From positions 1 through 64,000 of the forward strand of contig NW_020312758.1 of NCBI RefSeq assembly GCF_002999335.1: a DNA stretch of 64,000 nucleotides. Direction: 5' to 3'. The DNA comes from Cyclospora cayetanensis. Lineage: Eukaryota; Apicomplexa; Conoidasida; Eucoccidiorida; Eimeriidae. This document shows, piece by piece, positions 24,401 through 35,727 of this stretch; position 1 is the stretch's first letter; each line of letters begins with the position of its first letter. The notes under the pieces were generated by a model. The model was not told the origin of the DNA. It worked only from the letters and a program-made list of their open reading frames with translations, and searched no databases. Position numbers and translations under genes: made by a program.

Positions 24401-27400
24401 ATGAGGTCCGTCGGGTGGTGCATCTGCTGCCTGTATTTGTGTGGCAGAACTCCAAGCAAGACACGGCTGCTGTCTCGCCCCCCAGCTAGAGCTGCTGCGC
24501 GACTTGCTGTCCATAGACGCCTATCAACAGCAACAGCAGCGGCTGCAGCTGGTCAGGCTGCAGCAACAGGCACCAGAGGCGGTGACTCCGCAGTTGCTGC
24601 GTCTCGTGGACTCCTTGTGGAACGAGGCCGGCAGCGAGGGCCCCCCCATGGAATACTATAGATCCATAGCATTTTTTGAAGGGGATTGCAAGGTGACAGG
24701 AGCTGAAGCCGTGTGATGTTTCTGGTAGTAGCCGTGCAGCCGCCGCTCCAGCTCTTGCGGTATTGGATCCAGCGAGCGTGGCTGCTGCTGTCCTGCTGGT
24801 GTTGCTCTTGCTGCTCTTCCATGAGTCCATGACAGCGTGTGTTGATGCCTGTGCGAGGAGGGTGCAATCTGCAGATGGCTTTTGACCGTACCTGCTCTCG
24901 AGGGCTCAACCGCTTTGTCTTTTCAGTGGAGGCGACGCTGGAGGGCCTCGATTACGACTCCCTAAGCAGCGGCATTGGCAGCAACACGGAGGAACTGCTG
25001 CGACACGTGCTTAGAGACACGCTTTCTGGAGCATTTGGTGTACCCCTTGGTGACGTCCTGCTCGTAAGAGCATGGAGAGGCCTCGACATCCATGCGATCC
25101 TGGATGCGGGCCCACTAAGCAACAAAAGCCACTTCCTACAGGTCTCTCTCGTAGAATCCTCAACGCAATCATACACGTGCTGCGAATAACAACTCCTTAG
25201 CCTCACGCAGTGTACTGTAGCGAGTAGCAAGAGGGCCTCAACGAAATGCCACGCCTTGCTCCTCAATGAAATGCCACGCCTTGCCGCGTGGAGAGGAAGA
25301 GGCCCCATTGATTGCATGTAGCTCCCCAGTGACGCCTCCCGAAAGAGGAGAAAACGGCCAAAAGGCTTTCTCGACTTGCATCACTACAGTAGTACAGTCG
25401 ACGACGCGTGTAAGAGCGTTGGAGGTGCACACCGGGAGAGACACAGAGGGCCGCATGCTATATAGGGGGAACGTTGGATAGTGTTTACGCCTTTTCTTGT
25501 TTTTTTGTCAGGCGATAGAGGTCCTTCGGAGTGACGGATCCTCTGGTTTGTCTGAGCTGCTATCCACTGCACTGCAGCGGCAGCACGCTGGCGCTACTGC
25601 CGCCTACCCGAGGCAACGGCGTCTGCAGGAGCAGCCGCTAAGTGCCTTGCAGAAGCAGCAGCATGTATGGGAGGCACTCGTACTGCACCCCGTGCCCCTC
25701 CTGCTGCCTGAGCCCCTTTTCACTTCGTCCGCAGTGTCAGTTCGCCCCTCAAGTGTGTCGATCACGCAAGTGGCCTTTGCCTCACCAGGCACCAGCAGCA
25801 GCGTCAGTGGCAGCAGACGACAGCAGATGTTGCAGCAGCTCAGACCTGAACGGGGAACGTGGGGTCTTGGACGCGTAGTTCCCCGCGATGTTGCCTGCAA
25901 CACGAATAATGGCCTTAGCGCTCCTCCCAATGTCTCTGTCTTCGAAGCCTATCGTCTGCACTCTACGCTGACCACAAACAACCACGGCGCTGTGATTTCA
26001 GTCCGTCATGCCCCTGTGCCTCTGCTATGCCTGCCTGACTTTGCTCTGCCTGCCCTTACTCTACCTTTGCTCTGCCTGCCGTTACTCTGCCTGCCTGCTT
26101 TTGCTCTGCCTTTACTCTGCCTGCCTTTACTCTGCCCTTACTCTACCTTTGCTCTACCTTTGCTCTGCCTGCCTTTACTCTACCTTTACTCTGCCTTTGC
26201 TCTGCCTGCCTTTGCTCTGCCTTTGCTCTGCCTTAACTCTGCCTTTGCTCTGCCTTTACTCTGCCTTTACTCTGCCTGCCCTTACTCTACCTTTGCTCTG
26301 CCTGCCTTTACTCTGCCTACCTTTACTCTGCCTTTGCTCTGCCTGCCTGCTTCTGTCCGTGCCGTTCACTGATGTGTGCGCCCTTCTCGTCTCAACCGAC
26401 TCCCACAGGGCCCCCCCTTGTTGCCTGACAGTGCAGCAGCGCGAACGGGTGGAAATGCTGCAGACTGTATGTGTATGTGCACGCATGTCCACTTTGCAGG
26501 TTGAATGCGGCCACGGGTATGCCCCCATCGAAGGCCGAAGCCCCCAGGAACTGGTGTGTCAACAGGGTCGGTGGGTGCCGCTTGAGAAGGAGGCAAATCT
26601 ACCCAGTAGTCCTGAGGACCTTTCTACGCGCATTTTACGCTGTCGAAAGCCTTGTGGGGCTTATGAGGCCTTCGATCCCCTAGTGCTTGGACCCGCCTTC
26701 GTGGCCAGCGGCTTAGGAGAGGCAGATGGCGACCACAGGGTTGTCTATTGCGCTTCTGGATTTGTGGCTGCTTCGGATACCATGCCGAGGACAGAAACTG
26801 TCGTCTGCAGTAACGGCACATGGAGCAAGAGGCAACTGGAATGCGTAAAGGATTTTGCGGCGATAGCCGAAACAAGCCCTTGTGCGGCCAGCCTCTCACG
26901 TCTTCCCCCCACCCTCAAGGTTGAAAGTCTTCCTACGACAGCGACCCAGCACGGAAGCTCCTCGGCAACGCCTCCCATCAATAGTGATGTTGCGGCTGCG
27001 CTTGCCACAACATTCCAAAGGGCCGGAGTGTCTTTGCAGCTCTTCCGTATTGGCTGTGCGAGAGGCTTTGTCTCGACTGTGCTGCAGCAACAACAGCCGC
27101 TGTCCCCAAAACAGCAGCAGCAGCCCTTTGCGTATGCTGCATGCAAGGATGGGAGGCTACTGGACCTAGGACCGGAAGATCCTCTACCCATGGGGGCCTT
27201 CGCCTCTGGGGAGGCTGCGGGGGCCCTCGCTCAGCAGCTCAAACTGCGTGTTGACTCATCCCCTGAGGCGGTTACTGCATATGAAGCTGTCACCGTAGCA
27301 GGATCGGGAGCGCCAGCAAAACAGGCGTTTTTGCTTGACGGCAGCTTGGGGGCAGAAGCAACGAACCGAATCGCAGCAGAAGCGCAACAGCAAATTCTTA

Positions 27401-28791
27401 AAGGCAGAAGGCTGCAGGACCCGACCCCACTTTACCTGGGGGCCTGGCTGGGGTGTCAGCGAGAGCTGAGACAAGAGCCTCACAAGGCCCCTAAACCTGT
27501 GAGCGATACGCTGCTGGTGTTCAGTTCTTTGTTGCTGCTTTTCGTGCTGGTGGTAGGAGTTTTGGCCTTCTGGTGGTTTCGCTCCCACCGTAAGGAGAAG
27601 AAGGCGGCAAAACTGCAACAGCAGGATGGCGGGGACTATTCTAGACAAACCATTAGCGACCTCAGGGGGGGCTTGTCACCAAGTGAACTTGAAGGGCCCC
27701 CAGGCATAGATGTCGGCAGCTCCGCAGAAAACTATGGAGGAGGATCTTTGCAATCCCATCAATTCCTGCAGCGCGAGGGCATCAGCAGCCTAGCTGCTCC
27801 CATATTCTCCACGGGGTTATCTGGAGGGCCCTTACCCTACTTGCGTGATGGAGGACTGCTCCTGCCGCAGCAGCAGCAGCAGCAGCGACAGCGCCAGAGG
27901 GCTGCGACACCGCCTCCTGCATTTCCTTCGGAAGATACAGCAGGAACGGGAGTGGCCGCTGCCTCAGGAGCACCACCTGCAGATGAGCACTCCCTCGCAT
28001 TTTATGCTCCCGTGTACTACGCAGGGCTCTCCCGAGACGGAGGCCATTTAAGGCAGGACAGAGGCAGCTCCAGCAGTGGAGGTGGAGGAGGTTGTGGGGG
28101 TGGTGGTGGTGCATCTGAGGAGGACAGGATGAGTGCCCACTCCGATTTGCTGCTGCCGCAACACCAACAGCAGCAAAGGCACTTGCTGCAGCAGCAAGCA
28201 GCCGCTGCCTCCACCTCTGCAAGAAGGGCAGAGCTTGGGCCTGCTGACACCTTCAGAATCAGAGGGAACAGTCCTGCAGCCGTCAGTGCGGCCTACATTG
28301 CAGCAGCAGCCGCTGCAGCCACGGAGCAGCACCACGTGTACCCAGCTGGAGTGCCATCAGCAGGGCATGCCACCCAACAAGTCATGGTCAGGCGTGGCTC
28401 CCTTCCCGCATATGCCGAAGGGGAAGACCGCAAGCAGCAACAGCAACCCCGAACAGAGCGCAGTATGTCGCAGCGCTTTAAAGCTCTGACAGAGGAGGCC
28501 CCGGCAGTCTTGGGTGACAGCGGTGTTACATCTGCTGGGATTTCTCTCACAGATGACGAAGAGTTGTACCCTGAAGACTCAGCCAGCTGTGTAGCTATGA
28601 CGGCTGGCCAGAGGCAGGCAACTACAACAGCTGCTGCTTCTTCACGAGGACGGCCTTCAAGGATTCCTAAGAACAAGGGGGCATCCATGACGCACTATCC
28701 CTCCTCGCAGGGGCACGGCGGCAAAGGTAGGACTTCAAGAAGCTTATTTCCCTCGGGAGACAGAATGCCTATAAAGCATCTTCACACGTAG
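15485..28791 (+). CDS. Giant sushi/LNR/Ig-like type I membrane protein
   Basis: About ten exons give roughly 3,600 residues. Exons: 15485-16636 (or 16651), 16781-~17330, 17701-~17756, ~17811-18300, ~18475-20935, 21217-24156, 24448-24692, 24875-25141, 25512-26000 and 26500-28791. The last six join with matching phase. The N-terminus has a signal sequence (LTALILASVAFLILFKAL, cleavage near AHA/SS). Domains in order are: four copies of a C-x5-C-x5-7-C-x4-C plus LCGC module (15.75-18.78 kb); two SbsA/Big_5-like Ig folds (18.78-20.08 kb, with DLTGNP and FTDFSYNPW); eight sushi-like modules (20.16-22.58 kb), one followed by a DCGGPFCVPC motif; a Cys-rich helical region; a Notch LNR (CPLAFVGDGECDRSC, 23.94-24.02 kb); two further sushi modules (25.9-26.85 kb); one transmembrane helix (near 27.51-27.58 kb, then RSHRKEKK); and a Gln/Ala/Gly-rich tail of about 400 residues. 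A role as a parasite surface or micronemal adhesin is inferred from the architecture. Boundaries of exons 2-4 are approximate. Confidence 0.8.
26020..26352. repeat. TCTGCCTGCCTTTAC-type intronic minisatellite
   Basis: Imperfect pyrimidine-only tandem repeats of CTCTGCCT, CTCTACCT and GCCTTTGCT blocks fill most of the 26001-26499 intron of the giant gene. The array stays open in several frames and creates a false Leu/Cys-rich ORF. The exon 9 donor TCA|GTCCGT lies immediately upstream, so the array is transcribed as strongly strand-biased pyrimidine-rich intron RNA. Confidence 0.85.
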
Positions 28792-30049
28792 GCCTACCTC
28801 CACCCAACTGTGTCTCTGATGGCCGCTTCTTCCTCCCTCCCTAGCCAGCCAGCCAATTCCTCCACAAGCAACGGCGGACCACATGCTTAGCGGGACCCCC
28901 GTGTACAATGAGGTGGCCACCTAGCTAGGGAACACCGTGCAGCTAGATAGCCTTCAAAGCACCCGTCTACACATTCAGATATTCATGTAAATTTTGTGCG
29001 CCTACTCACGCAGCCAGCTCCAGTCTGTATCCCTCGCCCGGCACCTGGCCAACAAAGTCAGGCCCTAGCTAGGCAGTCATATAGCCGTCTTTATGGAGAC
29101 CGCGCAAGCAGGACATATAATTCATTAGTTTGCTGGGGATGCAGCTGGCTGAAAGCTTTGGCAAGGGAAGAGTGGTAGCTTCGACCGGTTCATCGGCAAC
29201 CTGCTTCCAATGCTGAAGCACTCTCGAGGCTCTCTCTAGCGCATTCGAAAGTCGTTTTTCAAGCAGTAGCTAACATCGCAAGGCAATGTTGCATACAATG
29301 TCGATATAAAAGTGGGAGTGGGACTCAGAGAGTGCTGCCACCAACTTAAAGCTAGGAACAACTACGTTGGGAAATTCTGTTACATGCACAACTGAATTTA
29401 TGCCCCTAAATCCTTAGTTTTACAGATTTGATGTGTCCAATGAGAAAGGGGAAAGAGTCGTGCCAGAACAGTCGCCCAGGCACTCCATGACCTTCGTACA
29501 CCCTAAAGAATTGGGCCCTGTGATAGGATTGCTCTAACACAGTGGTAGATGAAACTCGACTGAGCCGCTGGTCTAAGCAGTTGCTGAGGAGAACAATGTT
29601 CGTACGACTCCCTTCTCACAGACTGCACACTTGAGAAACAGCTCTAGCTAAGGCAACCGTTTCTTACGGGTTTTCAGCTGGACGGTTGCCCAGTCGATGT
29701 AAAGGGTACTGCGCCGCCACGAGCGGGCCCAGCCACCCAAACCACAGAAGGCCCCCTCTTGTGCCCCTCGAAAGAGTGGGAGGCCTCCATATCAGTGCCC
29801 TCATGCAGCCCCCCAAAGAGGCACGTGCATCTACTGACTGTGCCTTCAAGGCCTCTAAGAGGATTTGAAGGGCTACAGGAGGGTGTGGCTCCAAAAAGAT
29901 ATATAACCCGGAATCCTCTTAAGGACCCCTGGTGAGCAGGAACACACAAGGATACTGCCCTTCGCCTCAGGAGCACTTGAAATCCCGTGTATAGTCCCCT
30001 CTCTCCCCCGCCCCCCCGTCCTACAAGGGCCCTTCAAAGGATCAGAAGA
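28792..30049. other. Spacer between convergent giant gene and SPC12
   Basis: Contains the presumed 3' untranslated regions of two convergent genes. Short ORFs near 29.66-29.98 kb on the minus strand overlap plus-strand ORFs and show no domain. I see no RNA gene or repeat. Confidence 0.4.
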
Positions 30050-30424
30050 TCACTTCCTCTTCTTATTGCCGGCTGCGTTCTTCTTGCTAGGGCGCTTTTC
30101 TGGAGCGACTTCGATCGGGGGGACGACACCCATATCTGACGCGTAAAGCTGTGCAATTCGCTTGGGGTCATGGGGGGTCCAGTTGATGGGGTTTCGTTTG
30201 TAGATCGGCCAGGAGGGGATGCACACGAGGGCGGCGACAAGCGTCGTTGCCAGGACTGTTAGGAAGCAATCATAGAAAGACTCCGTGAAGAAGCCCAGGA
30301 GGAAAGCACACAGAGTTCCAGCGACAGAAATGTGCACGAGGAAATCCTGCAGCCGATGCTGGGCCTCAAAGTCTACCACTCCCTCTTTCAATGCGTCCAC
30401 CGTCCGGCGAAGGCGTTGAATCAT
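30050..30424 (-). CDS. SPC12: Signal peptidase complex subunit SPC12 (SPCS1)
   Basis: A single-exon frame of 124 residues starts at the ATG complementing 30422-30424 and stops with TGA at 30050. After a short helical N-terminus come two closely spaced transmembrane segments (roughly residues 28-46 and 50-68). The family's signature follows the second: PSWPIYKRNPINWTP, matching the PPWPIYRRHPLKW motif of animal and yeast SPC12/Spc1. The lysine-rich tail (KKNAAGNKKRK) is cytosolic in this family. SPC12 is a non-catalytic subunit of the ER signal peptidase that helps exclude membrane segments from cleavage. The usual length is about 90-110 residues, so the N- and C-terminal extensions are modest. 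The neighbouring giant gene is itself a signal-peptide-bearing protein, but the adjacency is probably coincidental. Confidence 0.9.
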   Translation of the reverse strand: MIQRLRRTVDALKEGVVDFEAQHRLQDFLVHISVAGTLCAFLLGFFTESFYDCFLTVLATTLVAALVCIPSWPIYKRNPINWTPHDPKRIAQLYASDMGVVPPIEVAPEKRPSKKNAAGNKKRK

Positions 30425-32865
30425 TGTCGAGAATAGGAAACTTTCCGGTTGGTTAGCAAGTAGAAGCGTGACATAAGATTCAACAATTCAACGCACGCTT
30501 CTTCAAAACCCTCCCTGTTCCCTTCTGCCTCGTTTTCCTTCTACCCCTTTCCTCTGACTGAAGCCTGTGCGGCCGGGTCAACTAAGGGGCCAGTAGGGTC
30601 TCCTCCGTGACTCGGCGTATTCCCGAGCTCAATGGGAAAGCGCTGCGTTTTCGATGTTCTCCCAGTCTCTGCGATGCTCTGAATATGCGAAGGAAGAGGG
30701 GGGCGTCTCAGGCTGCAAAAGTCCCAAAGTCCTTGGGGTTACGGTTGTAACGCTGTTCACCTCAGCATGCGTCAATAGGAACACAGGCTGAAACAACAAC
30801 AGAGATCAAAACTCAGACAAATTTAGTAGGATTGAAGGAGAGCTTCTCAGGAGCCAGACGTGTGAGACTGCAGCTGGTGCTGTGTTCCTCACGGGCTGGG
30901 GCGTCCGGGCCCCCAGACAATCATCAGTGTGCTGCCTTAGATGGAAAGCACCTGTCTTTCCAACGAATTCATCAATGCGGAAGACAAAGATGTTAATACA
31001 AAATTAACTTAGATAACCGTTAGGCGGTAGAGTGAGTGGATACCAGGTGTCGGCTCTTCCCCCTCCCGGTACCCCGAAACCAGGGAGCAACACGTTGCTG
31101 CAGGGCGTTATTTCCCCGTAGAAAGCTCTTCACCTTATCATACTTTAGGACGAGGGGGAACTCTGAGGTGATTTCCGGGCCCTTCCACGGCGCTCCTATG
31201 CCGCGCTGCTACGGCATGTCTGCGGTGAAATGCTGGGAAAGTGCTTCCTGCGATGGGAGGAAGCTAAGTGGTTGTGTCAGTCTCAGCGTTACGATCGACT
31301 GACATAGGGCTGTGGAGATGTATATATGTCTTGGGGCATCTCAGCAAAGACGCCTGTCTTGAGTACATCTGTAACGCACCATCTGTGGTCTCCCTGCGTC
31401 GACACTTAACTCAAGGTTCAATACAAACTCAGTAGAAAGTAAGTGAGTGTTCCTAAAAAGAGCACCCTTCCTCCTCTGCCCGTTTATATCATAGTTCTTG
31501 ACATGGAGGGAGAAAAACTGCTAGAATGCACGTAGCTACACCCTTCAAGCACTCCGCTACACTTCACCACTAGTCGCACGTAGCCCCTAGGGTACACGGA
31601 CACTACATTGTGTATTGTTTACCAGAATGGCATTACTTTGCAATAAATAAAATATTCCAACGGACAAACCAATTGGGCAGCTCTTCTGGCCACTTCCTTA
31701 TAAAATACAACCAGCTTAGTAGAAGTGGTTGAGTGTTCTTTACCTAGCAACAGTAACGGGCCTACTTGGGGATGCCTCTACATGCGGGGGCAGGGCCCTG
31801 AAAAAACAAAGCTCGCGCGTGCACTTTACACCCTCGGCACAACAGGCATGCCTTTGGGCTGCGGCGTGGCTGCCCGTCGTCCACCGGCGGCAGCCTAGGG
31901 GCTTCGAGAGGCTGATGGCCTCTCTAGAGCGTAACTGCCATTTCCAGCTTGCTTACACGCAAAGTCTGGTTTAGCTACGCTTTTCCACATCCCAGGAGCG
32001 CGGCAGCGCTCCCAGCATGCGTTATAAAACATGCAGCACTTCATACAACATGCAAGAGCACGCAGAGCCCGAGCCCCTCGAGCATACATGCCGTTTCCCA
32101 CAGAAGGGTCTCTATGTAAAAACCGGCCAACATATTGGCACATCCACGAATAAATTCGATTCAGGGCTTCAGCGTACTCTACATAACTAAAATGTAGGTA
32201 AGGCGCTCATACAGAGGCTCGCTCTACGTGTTCGGGTAACGGATACCTACTGCACAGAAAATCACATACAACCCTGGATGCGTAAGTCGATCATACACAC
32301 AACTCTGCGAGCTCACATAAGCGTGCACATATATCACAGGAGGCACACCATAGGGCACACCCGTTCGTCTAAAGACCGATAGCTTCCTTCAGACTCTTCG
32401 CAGCTCGGAAATCTGCCGATAGATTGGCCAACCCCGGCGCTGCAGCGCTTCCGACACGCGCAGCCTAAGTACAGTCATAACTGACCGGAGACCTCCTACG
32501 CATGGAAAGCTTTGAAGAAACGGGGGCACTGCTGCTCCGTCAGCACTGCACTACGCGCGGGATTAAGCCGCAAAGTCGGTAATACCCCGCAGAAATACAT
32601 TTGGAGAAGGCGGGTAGAGGCGGCGAATGAAGCCTACACAAGACAAAAAGACTCCGTGGAGAGGAACTAGGAGAGGATGTTGTTTTTTGGCAATGCCCAG
32701 AAAACCGCCCTCCTTCAGTACCCCCGACGGCTACCTTTGAAATGCCACAAAGGCCCCTTCCGTGACTTCTGTGTTTTCTGCAGCCGCAAATGCGATTGCA
32801 GCTGCCCTTTGAACCGAGGACGAAATCGATTTGACAAGAGGGAGGTAGAGTGGCAACTGGAGGGT
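30425..32865. other. 2.4-kb intergenic stretch
   Basis: No supported gene. Short frames are unrelated to neighbours and show no domain. It should hold the SPC12 promoter at its left end and the 3' untranslated region of the minus-strand gene at its right end. Two short related strings (GAGTGTTC preceded by an AGTAGAA element) occur near 31.43 and 31.72 kb; they are too short to call a repeat. Confidence 0.4.
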
Positions 32866-34765
32866 CTAGGTTTCTTTCTGTTGCGGAATGTTCGCTTCTC
32901 CGAGTCTCTGCGTGAGCCTCAATGTCTCGTTGCCACAGTTATCTGGCCAGTCAACTGGGCATAGCTGCTGCCACACATCGCCTTGCACATGCTGGGACCG
33001 ATCATCCTGCTGCTCCTTTTCGTGCTGCTGTGGCGCAGGCTCCGTAGATGGCTCCCCTTCTAATGCTTGCTGCTCCTGATGCCTGTGCTGACTGTGCTCT
33101 TCCTCCTCATCTTGCCTTTCGTCAGCCTGCTGCCCAACAAGTTCAAGCAAAAGCTGCTGCAGCAAGTCCTCCGCCTCTGCCTGCTCCTTCTGTTGAGGTT
33201 GCTCTTGCTGCTGCGGTGTAGGGGTATCCGAGCATGGCTCGCGCTTCAGGCTAATTTGCTGTAGCGCTAGTGGCAGCAAATCCGGGGTTACCACAAGGAC
33301 CGTAGAGTTTGGTGCTGGGGGATCGCTTGCAGCTGAAACAACGCCATCACCTGCCGCTGTTGCTTCTGATGCTGCAAATCCAGCGGCTTTTGACTCAGCT
33401 CTCGTATGCAGCGGCCATATTTGAGTCCTCCTGCGCTCGCCTGTGGAACCCCCGCTGCCCTCTTCTCGCTCATCGCAGGCAGCAAAAGGCGGGGTACCCG
33501 CAGCAAACATGATGCTCCTCCGCTTCCTTCTAGACTTTAAAGGTCTTTCGCAACCTTCTTCTGGCGGGTTACCTTCCTGCCGTCCATGCGGCTCCTGCCG
33601 CTGCGACTGCTGCTGCTGTAGCAGCGCCTGCAGCTGCCGACATTTTTGCTTCTTCTCGTTTAGGAGACGGCAGCACCCGAGGAGCAGCAGCTGCCTTTGT
33701 TGTTGCGCGGTGGCTGCAGTCGCTTCCATGCAGCGCACATTTTGTTGAAGCTGCTGCATGAGGCCTGTCGCAGCTTTCTGCATCTGCTCCAGCTGTCTCT
33801 GTTGCATTTGCTGCTGCATCAGAGCGGCTTCAAAAGTCTGTCTGCTGGCAACAGTGGCAGACACGAGGGATAACCGTGTGGGAAGGCACAGCTGCACGAA
33901 CATGAGGCCCTCGCTGCACAGGAAGAGGGAGAGCAGCATCTCTGCCTTCGCTGTCGCCTTCTCCGAAGCCGCAGGCGCCACACAAGACCCTGATGACATA
34001 GAGCTAGTGCTTGATCTACTCGGGTGCAGTACAATCACAACCTTGCTCTTGCCGCTGCTGCCCGTGCTAGTGATGCCCCCTAATGCAGAAGCAAGACTGG
34101 CTGCAGCAGCAGCACTGCGGCGGAGGGGTTCGTACAGGTCAGACACCCGAAGAAGACCTTTGGCATATCTGCTGGGAGGTAGATGCACGAGCAAACTGCA
34201 GATGATCGCACTGTCGGACTTGCGATTGGGAATGACATTACTGCCGTCCTCCGGTGAACTGCTGGCGCTCTCGCCACCTCCATGCTGCACCGGTTGTGAC
34301 GCAACGCCTGCAGCTGTTGCTCCAGACTCTGAAGAAGAAGGCGCAGGCGGATCCACAGGGCCCTTTGCTGCAGCAGCAGCAGGAGCAGCAACGGGAGGAG
34401 GAGGGTCACTGTGATGAGGCCACCCAGCAGGATACCACTGGGAACAGATCTGAAGAGGCACACGCTGAGAGCACTCAGCAGCACCATCCACACTGGTGCA
34501 CGCCTTGGGGTTGTTGCAGAAGCAGAGGAAACCCCATGTTGCACAAAACCGCATCGAGACCTCTGAATTCGGGCATGTTGGAGCTTGCGTTGTTGCTTGA
34601 GCGGCCTTCCACTCCATCAGACGCCCCTGGAATATCAAAGCACTGCTTTTGGCTGTATTTCTGGTCTTGGTGCTTCTCCAGCCGGCCGCTGCTTACCTGT
34701 TGCTTCTCCTTCGCGGCGGAGTACGCGCTGCTAGCGCAGATTCCGCCGCGGCTGGCCTTGCCACG
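32866..34765 (-). CDS. Candidate XRCC4-like coiled-coil protein
   Basis: The main exon is 34626-32866 on the minus strand, about 586 codons to the stop. A preceding exon ends at 34697 (CAACAG|GTAAGC) and joins in phase 0 across a 70-bp intron; its 5' limit is unresolved. The N-terminal third has hydrophobic beta-type segments (KVVIVLHPS, GLMFVQLCLPTRLSLVS). Then comes a Gln-rich coiled coil leading into CRLLNEKKQKCRQLQALL. XRCC4 proteins carry the equivalent VLNEKK/VLNAKK motif on the helix that binds DNA ligase IV, about 85-90 residues after the last head strand, and the same spacing is seen here. A basic PLKSRRKRR stretch that could be a nuclear signal follows. The C-terminal 200 residues are Gln/Glu-rich and disordered. 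XRCC4 bridges Ku and ligase IV in non-homologous end joining. The assignment rests on one motif plus architecture, so it stays tentative. Another XRCC4-superfamily coiled-coil protein is the main alternative. Confidence 0.45.
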
Positions 34766-35334
34766 CCTGCCTGCTAAGCCCTACTGGCGACGGTAGGCAT
34801 ACTTGCGAAAAAACAAACCCGATGCGGGTGTCACCTGCTCGGGAAGCTGTTGTTGCACCCCCCTGCTTGTGCTATGGTTCGTGTGTGGCTTAGTCAACGC
34901 GGCTGGGGTTGGGGGGGCCTCTGTCGGCGGCGCAAGGCGACATCGAATACAGCGAGAAGGCACACATTAGGATGCCGATTGATGAAGGAATTGAGGAATG
35001 AGGCTTATGCGCTAGTGTTCGTAGTATTTTTATTGGTGTTTCCGCGCGGCAAGCACCGCTCTTCCGCTGCGAACACGGTAGCCCCCGAAGCCGCATAGAA
35101 GCCGGAGGGAAGGACCAGCGGCAGCACCACCGGCAAAAAGAGGGGCTTTGCTCTTAAGCAGTGCTCAGTTGTGCTGCCGAAGTTACTTCTGTCTCTATTG
35201 CGCGTTGCAGCGACAGAACCTACAGCAGCAGAGCAGAGAACGGCAGCAGCAGTAGTACAGAGGTGGCACAGCACGTCATGCGCAGTCGCAGCCACACCAA
35301 TGTTAGCGGAGCGCCCATACTCGTCCTTGTTACT

Positions 35335-35406
35335 CACACAGTGCAACGGCAAAAGCGATTCCAGAAGCTGCAACAGCACTACGAACACCAAAGGAAGCAG
35401 CAGCAT
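35335..35406 (-). other. Signal-peptide-like first-exon candidate
   Basis: On the minus strand an ATG complementing 35404-35406 opens a strongly hydrophobic stretch (MLLLPLVFVVLLQLLESL) that ends at a consensus donor, CACTGT|GTGAGT. It could be the first exon of a small secreted protein, or of an isoform of the downstream minus-strand gene. CTG-rich DNA easily yields poly-Leu by chance, so this is weak. The rest of 34.77-35.73 kb shows no supported gene. Confidence 0.2.
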
Positions 35407-35727
35407 CCACTAAGGGCGACCTTCGACAACCGCTGGCTTCAACAAGAACAGGATTAACAGCACCCCCTAGCAGCGCTCATCAAGCTGAGCCTCCCTAGGG
35501 AGGCTGCTGCCATGCCTGCGCCGTCTGCCCGCGAATCCGCCGCTGCTGCTGCCGTACGAGTGGTAGCCGGCGAAGTAGCGGGCCGTTCTTCGAGCCTCAG
35601 CAGTCCTCCTACTGCCTAAGCAGCAGCAGCGGCATGAATAGGAGCAGCAGCAAGAACAAGAGCGGCATGAATAGGAGCAACGGCAGCAACAACAGCAGCA
35701 GTAGTAGCAGCAGCAAAGGCAGCGCTC

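Noticed and set aside
26008..26400. Leu/Cys/Pro-rich ORF through the TCTGCC repeat
   Set aside because: It lies between a phase-0 donor at 26001 and acceptor at 26499 that join a sushi module correctly; it is a translated intron.
33758..34414. 218-codon plus-strand ORF antisense to the XRCC4-like gene
   Set aside because: Composition is the mirror of the CAG-rich minus-strand exon; no domain and no splice partners.
34080..34544. Minus-strand frame with poly-Leu membrane-like helix
   Set aside because: Overlaps the longer 590-codon frame; the hydrophobic run comes from CTG repeats in an alternative frame.
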